From Flavihumibacter sp. UBA7668 (lineage in GTDB: Bacteria; Bacteroidota; Bacteroidia; Chitinophagales; Chitinophagaceae), in assembly GCF_002483205.1 (NCBI RefSeq), contig NZ_DLHM01000003.1, positions 476,420-540,419 of the forward strand: DNA of 64,000 nucleotides. Reading direction: 5' to 3'. Of the stretch, positions 1 to 9,484 are shown piece after piece. Numbering within the stretch: the stretch's first letter is position 1; each line of letters starts with the position of its first letter. The position numbers were made by a program, and so were the translations under genes. Under the pieces are notes generated by a model. The model searched no databases, was not told the DNA's origin, and saw only the letters and a list, made by a program, of their open reading frames with translations.

Positions 1-1
1 G

Positions 2-700
2 GACGCTGTTCGTGGCACCAAACGCATTCACCTGACCCTCTCGGATGACGCATCCGTTGATGCTGTATTAGCCAGTGCAGAAGAAGCCATTCAGCCAGGC
101 AGCTTTATCCTTGACCATACCACAACCACGATGAAGGGCGCCATTGACCGCACAAAAAACTGGGCTGCCAAAGGAATTCATTACGTGCATGTTCCCGTGT
201 TTATGGGGCCGGCAAATGCACTTGAAAGCACCGGATTTATGCTGATTTCTGGTAATGCGGAACAATTGGAACAGGTTATGCCCATGATTACACCCATGAC
301 AGGTAAAGTAATCTATTATGGCAAAGAACCGGGTCGCGCAGCCGCCATCAAGCTAATGGGAAATTCCTTTTTGATAACCATGACAACCGGTATTGCAGAT
401 ATGCTTGCTATTGCTAAATCGATGGATATTCCCAATGCGGATATCACCAAATTATTCGACAACTGGAATGCAGGGGCAACCGCACCAACCCGACTGGCAC
501 GTATGTTGAGTGGCAACTACGACCAGCCGTCCTGGGAATTACAAATGAGCAGGAAAGATGCCCGTCTGATGTTGGATATCGCCGAACAAGCCGGTAAACA
601 TCTCGCTATCTTACCCGCCTGCGCAGCCGAAATGGATCGCTGGCTGGAGAAAGGAATGGCACAGAAAGACTGGACCATTATCGGATCGGACCATATTTAA
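2..700 (+). CDS. 3-hydroxyisobutyrate dehydrogenase-family NAD(P)-dependent oxidoreductase, 5' partial
   Basis: The reading frame is open from the window edge, so the N-terminal Rossmann nucleotide-binding motif is missing and 232 residues remain. The visible part starts in the second half of the NAD(P) domain (LTLSDDASVDAVL, then LDHTTTT), followed by the substrate-loop region HVPVFMGP. The helical C-terminal domain contains AAIKLMGNSF, where the Lys and Asn fit the catalytic Lys and conserved Asn of beta-hydroxyacid dehydrogenases. Such enzymes are cytosolic and reduce or oxidise small beta-hydroxy acids or semialdehydes. The exact substrate cannot be read from the sequence. A short hairpin (AAGC-TGA-GCTT) followed by seven T just after the stop could be a weak terminator. 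Confidence 0.85.
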   Translation, partial: DAVRGTKRIHLTLSDDASVDAVLASAEEAIQPGSFILDHTTTTMKGAIDRTKNWAAKGIHYVHVPVFMGPANALESTGFMLISGNAEQLEQVMPMITPMTGKVIYYGKEPGRAAAIKLMGNSFLITMTTGIADMLAIAKSMDIPNADITKLFDNWNAGATAPTRLARMLSGNYDQPSWELQMSRKDARLMLDIAEQAGKHLAILPACAAEMDRWLEKGMAQKDWTIIGSDHI

Positions 701-757
701 CCGACTCTTGTCACAAGCTGAGCTTTTTTTAGTAAATCATTTGGTAATTTTCAGGAT

Positions 758-1279
758 ATGAAGAAAATATTATGGGTAAGCATACTGGTCGGCATTATAC
801 TGACAGGTTGCGATAATTCCATGAAACCCAGGACCAGTAATAGTTTTGAGGAAATGAACCAGAAAAACAAACTGGCGGGATCACCATTACCCTCCGTGAA
901 GCTGGTAAATATAAAGAATGAACCCTTTGATCTTGCATCTTTAAAAGGGAAAAAACTGCTGGTTAATTTATGGGCCTCCTGGTGCCTTCCCTGCATAGAA
1001 GAAATGCCCTCACTGGATGAACTCTACGCTAAAATGGATACCTCCAAATCAACCATCGTTCTCTTATCCGTGGATAAAGACCGTAAAAAAGGAGTTGAAT
1101 TTGCTTTAAAAAACGGGATTCAATCACCTGTTTATTTTGCAGAACAGACCCTTCCTTCTTTATTTGAAGTATCAGGCATTCCAACCACCTTTATTTTTAA
1201 TGAAAAAGGAGAACTGGTTGATCGGATCGAAGGTGCCCGCAACTATAATTCAGCGGCCTACCACGAGTTTTTTCAGTAG
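758..1279 (+). CDS. TlpA-family thioredoxin-like lipoprotein
   Basis: This is a 173-residue protein. The N-terminus is a lipoprotein signal with lipobox LTGC (Cys18). The thioredoxin-fold domain follows, with the redox motif WCLPC (Cys76 and Cys79) and a cis-Pro region SGIPTTFIF near residue 145. The family reduces disulfides or supports cytochrome maturation and thiol homeostasis in the periplasm, tethered by its lipid. It lies 57 bp after the upstream oxidoreductase and 23 bp before a metallophosphoesterase, so co-transcription with the latter is plausible. A second, unrelated TlpA-type lipoprotein sits in the metal-resistance block of this window. Confidence 0.88.
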   Translation: MKKILWVSILVGIILTGCDNSMKPRTSNSFEEMNQKNKLAGSPLPSVKLVNIKNEPFDLASLKGKKLLVNLWASWCLPCIEEMPSLDELYAKMDTSKSTIVLLSVDKDRKKGVEFALKNGIQSPVYFAEQTLPSLFEVSGIPTTFIFNEKGELVDRIEGARNYNSAAYHEFFQ

Positions 1280-1302
1280 TTTAGGGAAACAGTTCCTCCA
1301 AC

Positions 1303-2295
1303 ATGAAAAGAAGAGATCTACTCCAACTGCTCACCGCAGCTGGATTGGGAGCCGGTCTTCCTGCCTGGTCGGTTCCCGGAGCACCTGAAAAAACAAAGCG
1401 AACCGGAAGTTTTTCACTCGATGGAACCCGCTTAAAGTTTTTTCATCCGAAAATCAAAAAAGAGTTTAAAACAGTGATGATTGCGGATACCCATCTTTTC
1501 CGGGATGATGAAAGAGGATTGCCCTTCCAAACCTATAGTGCCCGCATGGCCAAAGCGTATAATCAAACCAACCATTATTTAACCGGCGAACCCACCAATC
1601 CAGAAAAAAGCCTGGTTGCATCCCTCGAACTCGCGGCAAAAAACAAGGCAGAACTCGTAACACTCATTGGAGATATAGTCAGCTTTCCTTCCGAAGCAGC
1701 AATAGAATTTGTGGTGGAAAAAATGCGCAGTGCGGGTTTACCTTACCTCTACACCGCAGGTAATCACGACTGGCATTATGAAGGTATGCAGGGCTCCATG
1801 GCTGATTTACGGAACGATTGGATCCAAAAGCGCTTACTACCGCTCTATCAACAGAATGACCCCATGATGCAGGTCACAGAATTGCACGGCGTCCGGATCC
1901 TTGTATTCGACAATTCGAACTACCAGATCAGCGCAACTCAATTGCAATTTCTCCAACAACAATTACAGACTTCACAGCCAGTCCTGGTAATGCTACATAT
2001 TCCATTATATGCACCCGGCCGGTCAGTTGGTTATGGTTGTGGCCATCCGCAATGGGGAGCAAAAGCAGATCGCAATTTTGATTTGGAGCGAAGAGAGCGC
2101 TGGCCCGAAAGTGGACATACTGTTGCCACAATGGAGTTTCATCGCACCGTGTTTACTTCCCCCGCAATTATAGGGGTATTAGCCGGGCATATACATCGTC
2201 CATCATTAGACATTATCAACGGTATTCCACAGGTGGTAACGGAAGCCAATGCAGTGGGTGCCTGTCTTGAAATTGAATTTATCCCAACAGCATAA
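1303..2295 (+). CDS. Calcineurin-like metallophosphoesterase, Tat-type signal
   Basis: This 330-residue protein has the full set of calcineurin-like metallophosphoesterase motifs in order: ADTH (Asp62, His64), GDIV (Asp124), GNHD (153-156), MLHIP (His232) and GHIH (295-298). These coordinate the two-metal centre. The N-terminus carries twin arginines followed by Leu-Leu (MKRRDLLQLL) and a short Ala/Gly-rich stretch, which suggests Tat export. Substrates in this family range from phosphodiesters to lipids and nucleotides, and nothing here picks one. It is closely followed (14 bp) by a beta-lactamase-fold hydrolase. Confidence 0.85.
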   Translation: MKRRDLLQLLTAAGLGAGLPAWSVPGAPEKTKRTGSFSLDGTRLKFFHPKIKKEFKTVMIADTHLFRDDERGLPFQTYSARMAKAYNQTNHYLTGEPTNPEKSLVASLELAAKNKAELVTLIGDIVSFPSEAAIEFVVEKMRSAGLPYLYTAGNHDWHYEGMQGSMADLRNDWIQKRLLPLYQQNDPMMQVTELHGVRILVFDNSNYQISATQLQFLQQQLQTSQPVLVMLHIPLYAPGRSVGYGCGHPQWGAKADRNFDLERRERWPESGHTVATMEFHRTVFTSPAIIGVLAGHIHRPSLDIINGIPQVVTEANAVGACLEIEFIPTA

Positions 2296-2309
2296 ACCAA
2301 TTCTTTCTT

Positions 2310-3818
2310 ATGTTTTATCAGATTAGAATTCTCCTGATTTTCGTTTGTGCCTTACCGCTTATGGCTGCCTATTCTCAGAATACGGATCTTACAAAACTCT
2401 CAGATGGATTTGCAGAAGTGGATAAATTATTCACCGAATTTGCTGCAAAATCAAACAATCCCGGTTTCGTATATGGCATCGTAGCAAATGGGAAATTAGT
2501 GCACCTCAAATTTTCAGGTATGGCGAACCGGGAAAAAAAGTCTGCAGTTAATCCAGAATCAGTTTTCCGCATCGCTTCCATGTCCAAAAGTTTTGCAGGA
2601 GTAGCCATTTTGCAATTGAGAGATCAGGGCAGGTTACAACTGGATGAACCAGCCCATCTTTATATTCCTGAACTGGTTAATACAAACTACCTCACTACAG
2701 ATGCCAGTCCGATTACCATCCGTCAATTAATGACTCATGCTGCAGGTTTTCCTGAAGACAATCCCTGGGGCGACCGACAACTTGGTATATCCGATGAAGA
2801 AATGCATGCCATGTTTAAAAAGGGCATCTCCTACTCCACCGTTCCAGGCACTGCCTATGAATACAGTAATATGGGTTTTGCCATGCTGGGTGCCATAATA
2901 AAAAAAGTATCTGGCATGTCCTACCAGGAATATATACAACAATATATATGGAAGCCAATTGGCATGTTTCATACGTATTGGGAGTATGCTGATGTTCCGG
3001 ATTCCACACTGGCCATTGGTTACCGCTGGATAAATGATGACTGGGTGGCGCAACCACTTGAGCACGATGGCGCTTATGGCATCATGGGGGGCATACTTAC
3101 CACTGCAGAAGACTTTGCTCGCTATATGAGCTTTATGCTGGGTGCCTGGCCTGCAAGAAATGAGCCGGATAATGGGCCGCTTAAACGAAGCTCCCTGCGG
3201 GAAATGCAACATCCCTGGAACTTTGCCGGATTAAATCCAGGTTATAAATACCCGGATGGACGAACCTGCCCCATCAGCTCGGGTTATGGGTACGGGCTTC
3301 GCTGGTCGAGCGATTGCGATGGAAGGGTTACTGTGGGACACAGTGGAGGATTACCAGGATTTGGAAGTAACTGGGCCATATTGCCTGATTATGGTATCGG
3401 AATTGTAAGTTTCATCAACCAGACCTATGCACCTGCTTCCAGATTAAATACAGAGGCAATTGATCTGTTAATTAAAAAAACTGGTCTGCAGCCCAGAAAC
3501 ATTCAACCTTCACCAATTCTGATACAACGTCAAAAAGAACTAACTGCTTTTTTACCAGATTGGAAAAACGCAGAAAAATCAGAGAGCTTTGCCGAAAATT
3601 TCTTTCTGGATTATCTGATCGATAGTCTCCGTAAAGAGTCCGCAGAGCTTTTTAGGAAAGCAGGAAAAATAATCCGAACCGGTGAAATGAAACCCGAAAA
3701 CAATTTACGGGGAACCTTTATACTATACGGTGAAAAAGCCAATATCCGCATCTACTTTACTTTATCTCCGGAAACACCTGCCAAAATTCAGGAATTCCGT
3801 ATTCGCATGGAAAAATAA
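2310..3818 (+). CDS. Secreted serine hydrolase, beta-lactamase (class C/PBP4-like) family
   Basis: This 502-residue protein begins with a signal peptide ending near AYSQ (about residue 22). The beta-lactamase/transpeptidase-like domain shows the catalytic SxxK as SMSK (Ser90, Lys93), the second motif YSN (185-187), and an HSGG triad-like motif in the C-terminal half (VGHSGGLPGFG). Residues beyond about 400 form an extra C-terminal domain of unknown role. Relatives include D-aminopeptidases, esterases and peptidoglycan-modifying enzymes, so a true antibiotic-hydrolysing function should not be assumed. It is one of three such hydrolases within 17 kb. The start is 14 bp after the metallophosphoesterase stop. 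Confidence 0.85.
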   Translation: MFYQIRILLIFVCALPLMAAYSQNTDLTKLSDGFAEVDKLFTEFAAKSNNPGFVYGIVANGKLVHLKFSGMANREKKSAVNPESVFRIASMSKSFAGVAILQLRDQGRLQLDEPAHLYIPELVNTNYLTTDASPITIRQLMTHAAGFPEDNPWGDRQLGISDEEMHAMFKKGISYSTVPGTAYEYSNMGFAMLGAIIKKVSGMSYQEYIQQYIWKPIGMFHTYWEYADVPDSTLAIGYRWINDDWVAQPLEHDGAYGIMGGILTTAEDFARYMSFMLGAWPARNEPDNGPLKRSSLREMQHPWNFAGLNPGYKYPDGRTCPISSGYGYGLRWSSDCDGRVTVGHSGGLPGFGSNWAILPDYGIGIVSFINQTYAPASRLNTEAIDLLIKKTGLQPRNIQPSPILIQRQKELTAFLPDWKNAEKSESFAENFFLDYLIDSLRKESAELFRKAGKIIRTGEMKPENNLRGTFILYGEKANIRIYFTLSPETPAKIQEFRIRMEK

Positions 3819-3842
3819 CCTTTATCATAAAAAAAGAAAGCC

Positions 3843-4277
3843 ATGTTAACCACCAACACGTATTTAAATTTCAAAAACAATTGTGAAGCAGCTTTTCAGT
3901 TTTACAAATCGGTTTTCGGCGGAGAATTCATTCATGTTGGCCGTTTTGGAGAAATGCCCGAAAATGAAAACTATAAAGTTCCGGATTCCGACAAAAATAA
4001 AATAATGCATATTTCACTCCAAATTGGCCAATCTGTATTAATGGGTAGTGATTGTGGATCTGCCTATGAGGCCGGATTTATTCAGGGAAATAATTTTTCC
4101 ATTTCTGTAAATGCAGATTCTAAAGAAGATGCTGACCGTTATTATGCCGGTCTATCCAATGGTGGCGCAGCTACCATGCCAATGAACCAGACTTTTTGGG
4201 GCTCCTATTTCGGCATGTTGACAGATCCTTTTGGTGTTAGCTGGATGATTAGCTTTGATCAACACGCAACCAAATAA
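3843..4277 (+). CDS. PhnB-like VOC-fold protein
   Basis: This 144-residue protein begins MLTTNTYLNFKNNCEAAFQF, the usual opening of PhnB/3-demethylubiquinone methyltransferase-like VOC proteins. The FYKSVFGGEF segment and the late DPFGVSWMI motif are also characteristic. It is a single vicinal-oxygen-chelate unit pair, cytosolic, with no signal peptide. Despite old family names, PhnB proteins are not known phosphonate enzymes, and most have no assigned reaction. The gene follows the serine hydrolase by 24 bp. A more divergent relative lies at 17.1-17.6 kb. Confidence 0.85.
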   Translation: MLTTNTYLNFKNNCEAAFQFYKSVFGGEFIHVGRFGEMPENENYKVPDSDKNKIMHISLQIGQSVLMGSDCGSAYEAGFIQGNNFSISVNADSKEDADRYYAGLSNGGAATMPMNQTFWGSYFGMLTDPFGVSWMISFDQHATK

Positions 4278-4703
4278 TATATCCGTTTGCCTATTTGTAA
4301 TATCCCGGATGAGATGATAGTACCGCCAGTTGTTTTCCGGTAGTACCCGCAAGTATGAGGGCATCTGTCAGAACAATTGTTGCACCTTCTATTTCCATCG
4401 CATTAGCATTGGCAACATAAACATGGGTTCCGGTTGAATCCTGAGGGTTCTTAATGGTTAATCTGGCTCTTCCCGGACTCAAAAAACTGGGATGCCGGTT
4501 GCCTCGCACCGCAAAACTGAGCATGAAGCGGCATGGCAATTCCTGCATAATCACACTTTTAACTTACTAAAAATTCGTCTTAGATTTCCCGCTTTTCTTT
4601 GGGAAAACATCCGTATTATTATGATTTGATTGCATCACAAACATACGGTTGCTCCGCCATAACAACTGATCCATTGCTGCTGCATGGAATAACTCAACTG
4701 CGT
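4278..4703. other. Intergenic stretch with one weak minus-strand ORF
   Basis: No gene is well supported here. A minus-strand frame of 87 codons runs from 4554 to 4291 (start MIMQELPCRF, end LAVLSSHPGYYK) and has fairly normal composition, but it has no recognisable domain and no clear ribosome site. The right part (4599-4703) is an in-frame 35-codon extension of the glucosidase gene that homologues do not seem to have. I see no RNA gene or hairpin. Confidence 0.3.
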
Positions 4704-7328
4704 ATGTTTAAAAATAGTGAATCAGATCGGCTTTCCATCTCAAACAATAGCAAAAACTGGAAAAGATGGGGGCCCTACCTGTCCGACCGCCAATGGGGAA
4801 CCGTTCGGGAAGACTATAGTGTGGAAGGGAATGCCTGGAGTTTCATCAACCATGACCTTGCCAGAAGTTATGCCTATCGCTGGGGAGAAGATGGCATTGG
4901 CGGATTCTGCGACAGCGATCAGATTCTCTGCCTGGCTCCTGCATTCTGGAATGGAAAAGACCCCCTGCTCAAGGAACGACTCTTTGGCCTCACCAATAAT
5001 GAAGGAAATCATGGCGAGGATGTAAAAGAATTGTATTTCCAACTTGATTCCTCCCCTACCCATTCCTATTGCAAATACCTTTACAAATATCCCCAGCGCA
5101 ATTTTCCCTATGAAGAATTGCTGGCAAAAAATAAACGCGACCGGCATCAGCCCGAATTTGAACTACTGGATACCGATGCTTTTAAAGAGAACCGTTATTT
5201 CGACTGTTTTATTGAATATGCTAAGGCAGAATACAATGATATCCTAATGCAGATCACCGTGTATAACCGCGGTCCCGAACCTGCCGACATTCATGTATTG
5301 CCACAGATTTGGTTCCGGAATTTCTGGAACCACAATCCCCGATTCAGCAAACCGGAAATCAAACGCCGATCTCCCCATTGCCTGGAAACTAATTCCAGCA
5401 GAAATGGCACTTTTTATTTTTATCACCAGGGGGGAGAACAACTTTTTTGCGATAATGAAACCAATAATGAACGAATCTACCACCGGCCAAATGATAGTCT
5501 CTATGTAAAAGACGGTATCAACAATTATGTCGTAAACCAGCAACCCACTGTTAATCATCTCAAAACAGGCACCAAAGCAGCCATCTGGCACAAAGAAAGA
5601 ATCGGCGCCGGTGAATCAGCCTGCTTTCAGATCCGACTTTGCAAACAATACCTCCAGGATCCCTGGACTGATTTTGAAGAAGTATTCGAACGAAGAATCA
5701 TTGAAACTAATCACTATTATGCCTCCCTGATTCCGGCAGTATTACCCGCACAACAAAAATCCCTGCTGCGGAGCAGTTTCAGCGGACTTCTGTGGACCAA
5801 GCAGTTCTATTACCTCGATGTATACAAATGGCTGTTTGGTGAGCCCGGCTCTAATCCACCCACTCGCAACTATAAACGCAATTTTGACTGGCAGCACCTG
5901 ACTTCCAGAAATATCATTTCCATGCCCGATAAATGGGAATACCCCTGGTTTGCAGCCTGGGACCTCGCCTTCCATGCGGCCACTTTTGTTCATGTGGATC
6001 CATTTTTTGCAAAGCAGCAATTACTGGTTGTCCTTCGTGAATATTATATGCACCCCAATGGCCAAATTCCGGCCTATGAATGGAATTTCAGCGATGTAAA
6101 TCCACCTGTACATGCATGGGGTGTATGGTATGTTTTTGAAGCCGACCGCAAAAAGACAGGAATCCCCGACTGGGATTTTCTTGAACGATCCTTCCAGAAA
6201 CTACTCATGAATTTCACCTGGTGGGTCAACCAAAAAGATGCTAATGGAACTGATATTTTTGAAGGCGGATTTCTTGGACTTGATAATATCGGCGTATTCG
6301 ATCGTAACCATATGCCGCCGGGCATCAAAAAATTGCAACAGGCCGATGCCACCAGTTGGATGGCATTGTATGCCATCAATATGCTTCGGATTTCACTGGA
6401 ACTTGCCCAACATAATAAAGCCTACGAAGAATCTGCCGCCAAATTCTTCCGGCATTTCCTGAACATTGGTTGGGCCATGCATCATATCGGCAAAAAAGAC
6501 ATCTCTCTATGGGACGAGGAAGATGGCTTTTATTATGATGCCATCCAGTTTGAAAACGGCAGCAGTCAGCGAATGCGGGTGCGATCCCTTGTTGGCATCA
6601 TCCCCCTCCTGGCTGTTGAAATCATGCACGGGAGTATGTTTGAACAGCTACGTGAATTTAATACCAGAGTCGCGGTCATCCAGCAAACCCGTCCCGACCT
6701 CACCCGGATTATTTCTGACATCAATAAGAAAAATGAGGATGGAAATTATTTATTCGCCATCATGATCGGCGACCGGCTCGAGCTATTATTAAAGCGCTTA
6801 TTAGACGAGGCAGAATTCCTCTCCGATTATGGTATACGATCCTTATCAAAGCATTATCAGGATCATCCCTTTGTGTTCAGTTACCAGGGACATGAATACA
6901 GGATTCAATACGAACCCGGCGATAGTACCAGTTCCATGTTTGGTGGCAATTCCAACTGGCGCGGCCCCATCTGGTTGCCAATCAATTATCTGATCATAAA
7001 CGCGCTTCGAAAATACCATACTTATTATGGGGATGAATTCACGTATGAGTTTCCGGCAAAATCAGGTAATAAAAAAACACTGAAAGAAATCGCGAATGAA
7101 TTAACCAAACGCCTGTTGAAAATATTCGAACGGAATGCATCAGGAAAATATCAATACCATGGGGCTGAACATAAAGAATGGACACTGCCTCATTTTAAAG
7201 ACCATCATCTCTTCTATGAATTTTTTAATGGAGATACAGGCCAGGGATTGGGAGCCTCACACCAAACCGGCTGGACAGCCCTGATAGCTAATCTGATTCT
7301 GGAAATGGAGGAGGGCTCAAACGATTGA
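4704..7328 (+). CDS. MGH1-type glycoside hydrolase (GH63-like, alpha/alpha-toroid glucosidase)
   Basis: A long cytosolic enzyme of 874 residues from the preferred start. The block WKRWGPYLSDRQWGTVREDY near the N-terminus, followed by RSYAYRWGEDGIGG and ERLFGLTNNEGNHGEDVKE, is characteristic of bacterial MGH1-like glucosidases related to mannosyl-oligosaccharide glucosidase. The C-terminal half holds the alpha-helical toroid with SMFGGNSNWRGPIW and GDTGQGLGASHQTGWTALI, which carries conserved acidic catalytic-region residues. It probably hydrolyses small alpha-glucosides. An ATG 105 bp upstream (4599) is in frame, but the extra 35 residues (MGKHPYYYDL...) do not resemble the family, so I chose 4704 (MFKNSESDRL). 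The start choice is inference. Confidence 0.85.
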   Translation: MFKNSESDRLSISNNSKNWKRWGPYLSDRQWGTVREDYSVEGNAWSFINHDLARSYAYRWGEDGIGGFCDSDQILCLAPAFWNGKDPLLKERLFGLTNNEGNHGEDVKELYFQLDSSPTHSYCKYLYKYPQRNFPYEELLAKNKRDRHQPEFELLDTDAFKENRYFDCFIEYAKAEYNDILMQITVYNRGPEPADIHVLPQIWFRNFWNHNPRFSKPEIKRRSPHCLETNSSRNGTFYFYHQGGEQLFCDNETNNERIYHRPNDSLYVKDGINNYVVNQQPTVNHLKTGTKAAIWHKERIGAGESACFQIRLCKQYLQDPWTDFEEVFERRIIETNHYYASLIPAVLPAQQKSLLRSSFSGLLWTKQFYYLDVYKWLFGEPGSNPPTRNYKRNFDWQHLTSRNIISMPDKWEYPWFAAWDLAFHAATFVHVDPFFAKQQLLVVLREYYMHPNGQIPAYEWNFSDVNPPVHAWGVWYVFEADRKKTGIPDWDFLERSFQKLLMNFTWWVNQKDANGTDIFEGGFLGLDNIGVFDRNHMPPGIKKLQQADATSWMALYAINMLRISLELAQHNKAYEESAAKFFRHFLNIGWAMHHIGKKDISLWDEEDGFYYDAIQFENGSSQRMRVRSLVGIIPLLAVEIMHGSMFEQLREFNTRVAVIQQTRPDLTRIISDINKKNEDGNYLFAIMIGDRLELLLKRLLDEAEFLSDYGIRSLSKHYQDHPFVFSYQGHEYRIQYEPGDSTSSMFGGNSNWRGPIWLPINYLIINALRKYHTYYGDEFTYEFPAKSGNKKTLKEIANELTKRLLKIFERNASGKYQYHGAEHKEWTLPHFKDHHLFYEFFNGDTGQGLGASHQTGWTALIANLILEMEEGSND

Positions 7329-7329
7329 A

Positions 7330-8418
7330 CTAAATAAGACTTAACAGGTAACCAACCAACGCACCGCCAATAACTATTATCGCAGAATTTAACCTTGGGA
7401 AAAAATATATTCCGATTAAACCCAGGGCTGCTATCAGCATGGTTCGCCAGTCGTTGATACTCTCACTGCCCATTTCAAAAAGAACGGCACCTATAACTGC
7501 AATGGCAACAACATTTACGGTGTCTAAAAACGCACCCATTAGAAGGGAACGCCGCAGAATCGGAATAATCGGACGAAGCAGGGCAACAAAAACAAATGAA
7601 GGCAGGAAGATGCCTATGGTAGCCGCAACAGCACCCCCTGGTCCGCCCAGCTGCCAGCCAATAAAAGTAGCTGATGAAAAAACCGGTCCGGGCGTAAATT
7701 GTCCAACTGCTATTGCATCTATCAAAGCCTGTTTACTCAGCAGCCCGGTTTCTACCAATTCGGCATCCAGAAATGCAAATAATACATATCCACTCCCATA
7801 CAATATGGATCCAATTTTTAAAAAGATCCAAAACACAGGCAGAGGAAAAACTCCGTTGATGGTTCGGCCTGATTGAATCAGGTGAAGAAGAATCCCCAGT
7901 GTACCTGCCGAAAAAAATACCAGTATCTCATTGAATCCAAGCAGCACTGCTATTAATGCAATTAGCCCTATTAGAGCCAATTGAAGAGACTTAATTGCCT
8001 TTCTACCCAAACTTATCATAGCCATCAGAATAATGGAAAGAACGGCCGGTTTTATACCAAATAAAAAAGGTTGTACTTGCGGTAACTTTCCATACTGCTG
8101 ATAAGCCCACGCAATAAATCCGGTAATTAATACGGCGGGCAGTATAAAACATACGCCGGCCAATAGCAATCCCTTCCTGCCTGCTCTTTCATAACCACAA
8201 TGCATGGTCATTTCAGTGGAGTTAGGTCCGGGTATCAGATTGGTTGCACCTACCAGGTCAAGAAAATGCTGCGGCGATAGCCAGTTCCGTTTTCTCACCA
8301 CCTCTTCTTCCATCATAGCAATATGAACAGCCGGTCCGCCAAAACCAATGACCCCGAGTTTTATAAACACCCGGGCAACTTCAGTATATAATTGTTTCTT
8401 AGTTTTTGAATCACCCAT
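7330..8418 (-). CDS. chrA: Chromate transporter ChrA family membrane protein
   Basis: This 362-residue polytopic membrane protein contains two homologous CHR domains. The first has FGGPAVHIAMMEEEVV and then LIPGPNSTEMTMHCGY. The second has AIAVGQFTPGPVFSSATFIG. These are the paired CHR signatures of long-chain ChrA proteins, which export chromate in exchange for protons. Family members are also found without any chromate phenotype. I placed the start at residue MGDSKTKKQL, because 20 upstream in-frame residues (from 8478) look non-homologous. The gene converges on the glucosidase gene, with stops one base apart. Confidence 0.85.
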   Translation of the reverse strand: MGDSKTKKQLYTEVARVFIKLGVIGFGGPAVHIAMMEEEVVRKRNWLSPQHFLDLVGATNLIPGPNSTEMTMHCGYERAGRKGLLLAGVCFILPAVLITGFIAWAYQQYGKLPQVQPFLFGIKPAVLSIILMAMISLGRKAIKSLQLALIGLIALIAVLLGFNEILVFFSAGTLGILLHLIQSGRTINGVFPLPVFWIFLKIGSILYGSGYVLFAFLDAELVETGLLSKQALIDAIAVGQFTPGPVFSSATFIGWQLGGPGGAVAATIGIFLPSFVFVALLRPIIPILRRSLLMGAFLDTVNVVAIAVIGAVLFEMGSESINDWRTMLIAALGLIGIYFFPRLNSAIIVIGGALVGYLLSLI

Positions 8419-8692
8419 TTTTTCAAATTCAAAAAATATACGACTCCTGTTATATAACAGCTTTTGCGCTGAAACCAAATATAGGATCGATTTTTACCTT
8501 TTATGTCGGATTTGTGACGGGCTCCGTTCATTTTGGTGACGGACTTCGGCGTATGGTGGGATAAATGTCCATTTCTTCGAATTGGGTTCGGGATGCCTTC
8601 GGGATGCCTTCGGAAATAGAGGCGATTTGGAAAGGAATCCGAGGAGAACCGGAAAGGACGCAGAGGAACAGAAGTTAAAAGGAAAAGAATAC

Positions 8693-8917
8693 TTACCCTT
8701 TATTAGTCTTTGAACGAAGGAAGATCATCGCAATAGCAGTTGTAAGTATTCCCATTACCAGTGCAGCAATAGCAGGAATAGCAAACAAATTGGTTAAATA
8801 CAGATGATAGTCGATGTGCTTATCATGCAGCCCAACCATTTTTTCCAGGCTCATCCAGGCCAGTACCATCAATGAAAAATAAATGGCCCATTTGAGCTCT
8901 ATTTTAATTTTTTCCAT
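8693..8917 (-). pseudogene. Internally deleted DUF4199 membrane protein
   Basis: The 74-residue product starts MEKIKIELKWAIYF and continues LEKMVGLHDKHIDYH and TNLFAIPAI, which is the usual N-terminal third of DUF4199 membrane proteins. It then passes directly into LVMGILTTAIAMIFLR, which looks like the last membrane helix and basic tail of that family. About 90 central residues of the normal four-helix protein appear to be missing without loss of frame. It overlaps the upstream DUF1801 gene by 14 bp, as in an operon. It could still make a two-helix membrane peptide. The deletion is inferred from remembered family layout, not an alignment. Confidence 0.55.
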
Positions 8918-9332
8918 ATGTAGTTTGTAAAAATTGAATGGTGGCCATCATCATTTTCTTCAATACAGCAATGTCAATATCAGCCAGTTTTTTTATATAA
9001 ATACAGGCTTTGCCCATTTTATACTTCCCCAGTTTTCCAAGCAGTTCTTCCTGACCATCGCAGGGGGTATAGACATATAGTGATATGGCTGCTTTGCGGG
9101 GTGAAAATCCCACCAATGGCCAATCCCCTTCCTGACTGCTGCGTTCCGATTTATAATGATATTTTCCAAACCCGATAATGGAGGGGCCCCACATCCTGGG
9201 TGCAGCTCCTGTTGCTTCATGCATCAGTTTTACAAGTTCAAAACTATCCGCCTTTTTTTGTTCCGTATCAGCAAAAGAGTGGATAAATTCCTCCACATCT
9301 GCAGTTGTCTGTTTGGTTTTGAGCTCTGCCAT
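8904..9332 (-). CDS. DUF1801 (YdhG/YjbR-like) domain protein
   Basis: This protein of 142 residues starts MAELKTKQTTADVEEFIHSF. The block MWGPSIIGFGKYHYKSERS followed by WPLVGFSPRKAAISLYVY is the DUF1801 signature, and the C-terminus KMGKACIYIKKLADID is also typical. The biochemical role is unknown; the fold resembles small ligand-binding or YjbR-like domains. The frame is open 46 codons further upstream (to 9470), but that part reads into debris and is not family-like, so the start at 9332 is preferred. The 3' end overlaps the deleted DUF4199 gene by 14 bp. Confidence 0.82.
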   Translation of the reverse strand: MAELKTKQTTADVEEFIHSFADTEQKKADSFELVKLMHEATGAAPRMWGPSIIGFGKYHYKSERSSQEGDWPLVGFSPRKAAISLYVYTPCDGQEELLGKLGKYKMGKACIYIKKLADIDIAVLKKMMMATIQFLQTTYGKN

Positions 9333-9484
9333 TTGGGCCAGATTTAATAGCTGGCAACCTAATTTACAATTTAATTCTGTACCCGGTGATTCCCCCGGAC
9401 GAATAATGCTTGCATTGAAAATAAAACCAGCACCACCCATGAATATCTGATCCAGTGGCCCCAGTGACAATACTTCGTTTTCAC

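Noticed and set aside
2310..3818. Antibiotic-resistance beta-lactamase
   Set aside because: The fold and motifs fit the wider serine hydrolase family; nothing specifically indicates beta-lactam hydrolysis.
8600..8625. Tandem GGGATGCCTTC repeat as a regulatory element
   Set aside because: Only two copies of 11 bp, with no promoter or hairpin linked to them.
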